Source: CAYTOJ01 sp964439415 (GTDB lineage: Bacteria; Pseudomonadota; Alphaproteobacteria; Rickettsiales; CAZAGG01). Taken from it: a DNA stretch of 7,826 bases. The stretch lies in NCBI GenBank assembly GCA_964439415.1, contig CAYTOJ010000091.1, positions 1 to 7,826 of the forward strand, given 5' to 3'. The notes beneath the pieces are model-generated. The model was given only the letters and a program-made list of their open reading frames with translations. It was not told the DNA's origin and ran no database searches. The position numbers and the translations under genes were made by a program. Below are positions 5,870 through 7,826 of the stretch, piece by piece; within the stretch, counting starts at the first letter, position 1; every line of letters starts with the position of its first letter.

Positions 5870-7267
5870 TCACACATCCCTCGGCTTTACCACAAAGCAT
5901 GTACCGCTGGTGGAATGGAGAATCTGGCAGGCTTTCTGGGCTTGCTCCAGAGAGATATTAATAATGCGGGCGCGGTGAACAACATCGTTCCTGCCGCCGG
6001 AAACTACCTTTATTTTCGATCCGTTCAGCACATTAGCAGCAACAATAAAGGAATTGCGGGCGGCTTGCATGGCTGATTTAGCATCAGCAAATGTGCCTAT
6101 CTGAATACTCCAGAGGTTCTTGGCATTTTTGCTCTTGCCTGCTGAGGCCTCTATAATCTTGTCCAGCTTTGCCCCGCCAATGGCTTTATCTGTAGCTGCT
6201 GAAGCCTGCGCCGTTTTTGCGGTATTCCTCTCCTGCGCGGGAGCTTTCGCCGCTTTTATAAAGGCTGCGGTTATATCATCCTCAGCATCGTCATTATGAG
6301 TAACAATAGTTTTGCTGGTCAAAATACCGCTGCTGCCGAATCCATCATCCAGCAATGCCATCATGCGCTTATCCCGCATACCGCCGGTAGGCCCACCCAG
6401 GACTACTGCAAACAGCCTTTTGCCGCTACGCTCAGCCGATGTCAGCAGGTTATAACCGGAATCGTTGACATATCCGGTTTTTATGCCATCCGCACCCTCA
6501 TATAATAAATTCACACGGTTATGCGTGCTGAAACCACGCCCGTTCCACTGGAAGCTCTCCCGGCTGAAATAGCCGTAATATTCCGGAAAATCGCGCTTCA
6601 GCGCCATGCCAAGCTTCACCATATCCCGCGCTGTTGTCACCTGTTCATCATCCGGCAGGCCGGATGCGTTCATGAATACAGTGCTGCGCATACCAAGCTG
6701 CTGGGCTTTACGGGTCATTAGCCCGGCAAAGCGTTCTTCGCTGCCTGCTATAGCCTCGGCCAGAACCACGGCTGAATCATTGGCTGATCTCACTGCCAGG
6801 CTGGTGAGTGCCAGCTCAACTGTTATTTTATCGCCCTCCTGCAAGCCTATATTAAGTGCTGGCTGCGCTGCTGCCTTTGCCGATACATACAATGGCTGAT
6901 CCAGCTTTAAAACGCCCTTCCTGAGCTTCTCAAAAGCAAGGTAAGCAGTCATGACTTTAGTAAGGGATGCCGGATGCCGGAGGCCATCAGGGTTTGCTGC
7001 GGTCAGGACTTTACCGCTTTTACCATCCACCACTATGGATGCGTACTTGGATGAATTCTCCCACCACTTCTCACCACTGGCAGAAGTTTTAGCCTTGGAA
7101 GCCCGCTTTTTAGAGAGTAACCGCTGCTGCTTCTGCACATACTTCTGATGTGCGCCCACCTTGGTGTAGCTGCTTTTCTTCTTCTGCTTAGCCTCCGCCT
7201 GATCACCGCCAAGAACTGTCAGTAAAAACAGCGCTAACAAAAAAACAAAGCCTATCCTGCCAAGCAT
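5870..7267 (-). CDS. Secreted D-alanyl-D-alanine carboxypeptidase (peptidase S11) with C-terminal SPOR domain
   Basis: This is a penicillin-binding D,D-carboxypeptidase that removes the terminal D-Ala of peptidoglycan pentapeptides in the periplasm. Numbering from ATG 7267 (465 residues): signal peptide 1-26 (MLGR, hydrophobic core, cleavage after AEA), then a very basic linker of about 40 residues rich in K and Q. The S11 domain follows, with S101-L-T-K104, S161-A-N163 and K263-T-G265. An Ala/Lys-rich linker leads to a SPOR domain at about 384-463 (LWSIQIGTFAD to GTCFVVKP). SPOR domains bind septal glycan stripped of stem peptides, suggesting a division-site role; the PBP5-type C-terminal domain of E. 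coli DacA is not seen. The frame extends to an ATG at 7303, but that ATG and the one at 7294 lack a ribosome site, while 7267 has AGGGG 11 bases upstream and gives a clean signal peptide. It is close to alphaproteobacterial DacA-like proteins; the exact symbol is not certain. Confidence 0.92.
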   Translation of the reverse strand: MLGRIGFVFLLALFLLTVLGGDQAEAKQKKKSSYTKVGAHQKYVQKQQRLLSKKRASKAKTSASGEKWWENSSKYASIVVDGKSGKVLTAANPDGLRHPASLTKVMTAYLAFEKLRKGVLKLDQPLYVSAKAAAQPALNIGLQEGDKITVELALTSLAVRSANDSAVVLAEAIAGSEERFAGLMTRKAQQLGMRSTVFMNASGLPDDEQVTTARDMVKLGMALKRDFPEYYGYFSRESFQWNGRGFSTHNRVNLLYEGADGIKTGYVNDSGYNLLTSAERSGKRLFAVVLGGPTGGMRDKRMMALLDDGFGSSGILTSKTIVTHNDDAEDDITAAFIKAAKAPAQERNTAKTAQASAATDKAIGGAKLDKIIEASAGKSKNAKNLWSIQIGTFADAKSAMQAARNSFIVAANVLNGSKIKVVSGGRNDVVHRARIINISLEQAQKACQILHSTSGTCFVVKPRDV

Positions 7268-7283
7268 ATGTATCTTTACCCCT
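7265..7283 (-). promoter_or_regulatory. Ribosome binding site deciding the carboxypeptidase start
   Basis: AGGGG (minus strand, 7283-7279) lies 11 bases before the ATG at 7267. The two upstream in-frame ATGs (7303, 7294) have no purine-rich site. Starting at 7267 gives a signal peptide that begins MLGR, directly followed by the hydrophobic core. Confidence 0.5.
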
Positions 7284-7298
7284 GCATTACCCATTTGT

Positions 7299-7327
7299 AT
7301 CATAGGTCTATTGGTAATGCGTTAAAA
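7299..7327 (-). promoter_or_regulatory. Weak candidate promoter for the carboxypeptidase gene
   Basis: On the minus strand TATGAT (7304-7299, five of six matches to the -10 consensus) lies 17 bases after TTTTAA (7327-7322, a poor -35). The -10 box would contain the upstream ATG at 7303, which would agree with translation beginning at 7267 instead. The rest of the intergenic stretch up to 7461 is AT-rich and shows nothing else I can support. Confidence 0.25.
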
Positions 7328-7461
7328 TTGAGTGAAAATTCACATAATTTTTTCTATAGCCGTCAGCGGTTGCGTGTAACATTTGTTTTTTGGAAAAATT
7401 GCTCCCTACCCTTTCACTAAACGCTACATCACAGCGCTTAGGCCATAACAGTGACAGGCTC

Positions 7462-7764
7462 TTAAAAAGGCTTGCCTTTCTGGTTAGCCTTTTCTGAAGC
7501 ATTTGGTAATTCAAATGGAGGCAATGCCTCTTCTACGTTAGCAAGTACTTCTTGTATGGCTTCTATAGTTTTTCTATCGTTGGGTAGTATTGTGGTATTA
7601 GTAGCTGCACGGTTGAGTGTTATAGACATCATCAGATCTTGTATTAATTGCCCCTGTTCGTTAAAGCTCTCATATAACACATCCTCAGCTTCCTGTGATA
7701 CCGATCTCCTAAGTATTGTTAAAAAGTATGGATTTTCCTTTTCATCAAATAGAAAAGCTCCCAA
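7462..7764 (-). CDS. Hypothetical protein, AT-rich, start uncertain (possibly a gene remnant)
   Basis: I do not recognise this product. From a TTG at 7764 it is 100 residues, acidic and hydrophilic, probably helical (QEAEDVLYESFNEQGQLIQD near 24-43, RKTIEAIQEVLANVEEAL near 64-81), with no signal peptide or membrane segment, ending NQKGKPF. A hand count gives about 38% GC with several ATA codons, lower than the neighbouring genes, which suggests transfer or relaxed selection. The start is unclear: the TTG has only GGGAGAG about 15 bases upstream. The frame stays open for 11 more protein-like codons (DIVLGEIAQNS) back to a TAA at 7800-7798, and four codons further back lies an ATG at 7812. It could be a small accessory gene with an unusual start or a broken gene. 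The opposite strand is also open here but gives a Ser/Cys-rich, unconvincing protein. Confidence 0.45.
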   Translation of the reverse strand: MGAFLFDEKENPYFLTILRRSVSQEAEDVLYESFNEQGQLIQDLMMSITLNRAATNTTILPNDRKTIEAIQEVLANVEEALPPFELPNASEKANQKGKPF

Positions 7765-7826
7765 TGAGTTTTGCGCAATCTCTCCCAGTACTATGTCTTA
7801 GGGCTGAGGCATAAATTACTAACAGG

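Noticed and set aside
7332..7343. Palindrome GTGAA-AA-TTCAC upstream of the carboxypeptidase
   Set aside because: Five-base arms in AT-rich sequence are expected by chance; no second copy or known operator match.
7464..7479. Hairpin AAAGGC-AA-GCCTTT (minus strand) at the stop of the AT-rich hypothetical gene
   Set aside because: The loop is only 2-4 bases and just five T follow the GCC, three of them within the stem, so it is too weak to call a terminator.
7308..7514. 68-codon minus-strand frame MNYQMLQKRL...
   Set aside because: It overlaps the end of the AT-rich hypothetical gene, has no ribosome site and covers the region where the carboxypeptidase promoter should lie.
7472..7801. 109-codon plus-strand frame antisense to the AT-rich hypothetical gene
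   Set aside because: Ser- and Cys-rich product of low plausibility; the minus-strand product has normal charge and helix patterning.
1..7826. Search for tRNA, rRNA, CRISPR array, insertion sequence, attachment site or replication origin
   Set aside because: No cloverleaf ending, regularly spaced repeat-spacer series, transposase motif, terminal inverted repeats or DnaA-box cluster was seen by eye.

Overview
This window looks like a conventional chromosomal segment of an alphaproteobacterium; the order cannot be fixed from sequence alone. Supporting signs are an obgE-proB pair, a short ObgE that lacks the C-terminal OCT domain, a penicillin-binding D,D-carboxypeptidase fused to a SPOR domain, and an FtsI with the active-site context GSTFKA. 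All of these assignments come from reading motifs, not from a database search. The main genes have moderate GC (one 60-base stretch of proB counted by hand is 53%). A small reading frame at the right edge is clearly more AT-rich (about 38% GC by hand count).

Left part (1-3438, minus strand): the start of the division and cell wall (dcw) cluster in canonical order, mraZ > rsmH > ftsL > ftsI. The genes overlap by 1-4 bases or lie within about 60 bases of each other, so this is one operon. It encodes a transcription regulator, a 16S rRNA methyltransferase, a divisome scaffold protein and the septal transpeptidase. ftsI runs off the left edge.

Middle (3439-3725): a 287-base divergent intergenic region between mraZ and obgE, and the most interesting part of the window. 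It holds a candidate leftward sigma-70-type promoter, a four-copy TGGG array with an exact 10-bp period just downstream of it (a candidate MraZ operator), and a textbook intrinsic terminator (10-bp perfect stem plus seven T) immediately before the mraZ ribosome binding site. A terminator inside the mraZ leader is the arrangement known from Rhodobacter sphaeroides, where it yields the small RNA UpsM. I infer an UpsM-like leader RNA or attenuator here.

Right-middle (3726-5865, plus strand): obgE (ribosome-associated GTPase) overlaps proB (glutamate 5-kinase, first step of proline synthesis) by 17 bases. The proB start contains a perfect 14-bp tandem duplication. proA is not adjacent. proB meets a convergent gene with only 4 bases between stop codons.

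Right part (5870-7826, minus strand): a secreted D-alanyl-D-alanine carboxypeptidase with a C-terminal SPOR domain, probably a septal peptidoglycan-trimming enzyme. Beyond it lies a 100-codon AT-rich reading frame of unknown function with an unclear, possibly interrupted start. Much of the window therefore concerns cell division and wall synthesis, together with ribosome maturation (RsmH, ObgE) and proline synthesis. I found no RNA genes of the tRNA or rRNA class, no CRISPR array, no insertion sequence and no wholly new multi-gene system.
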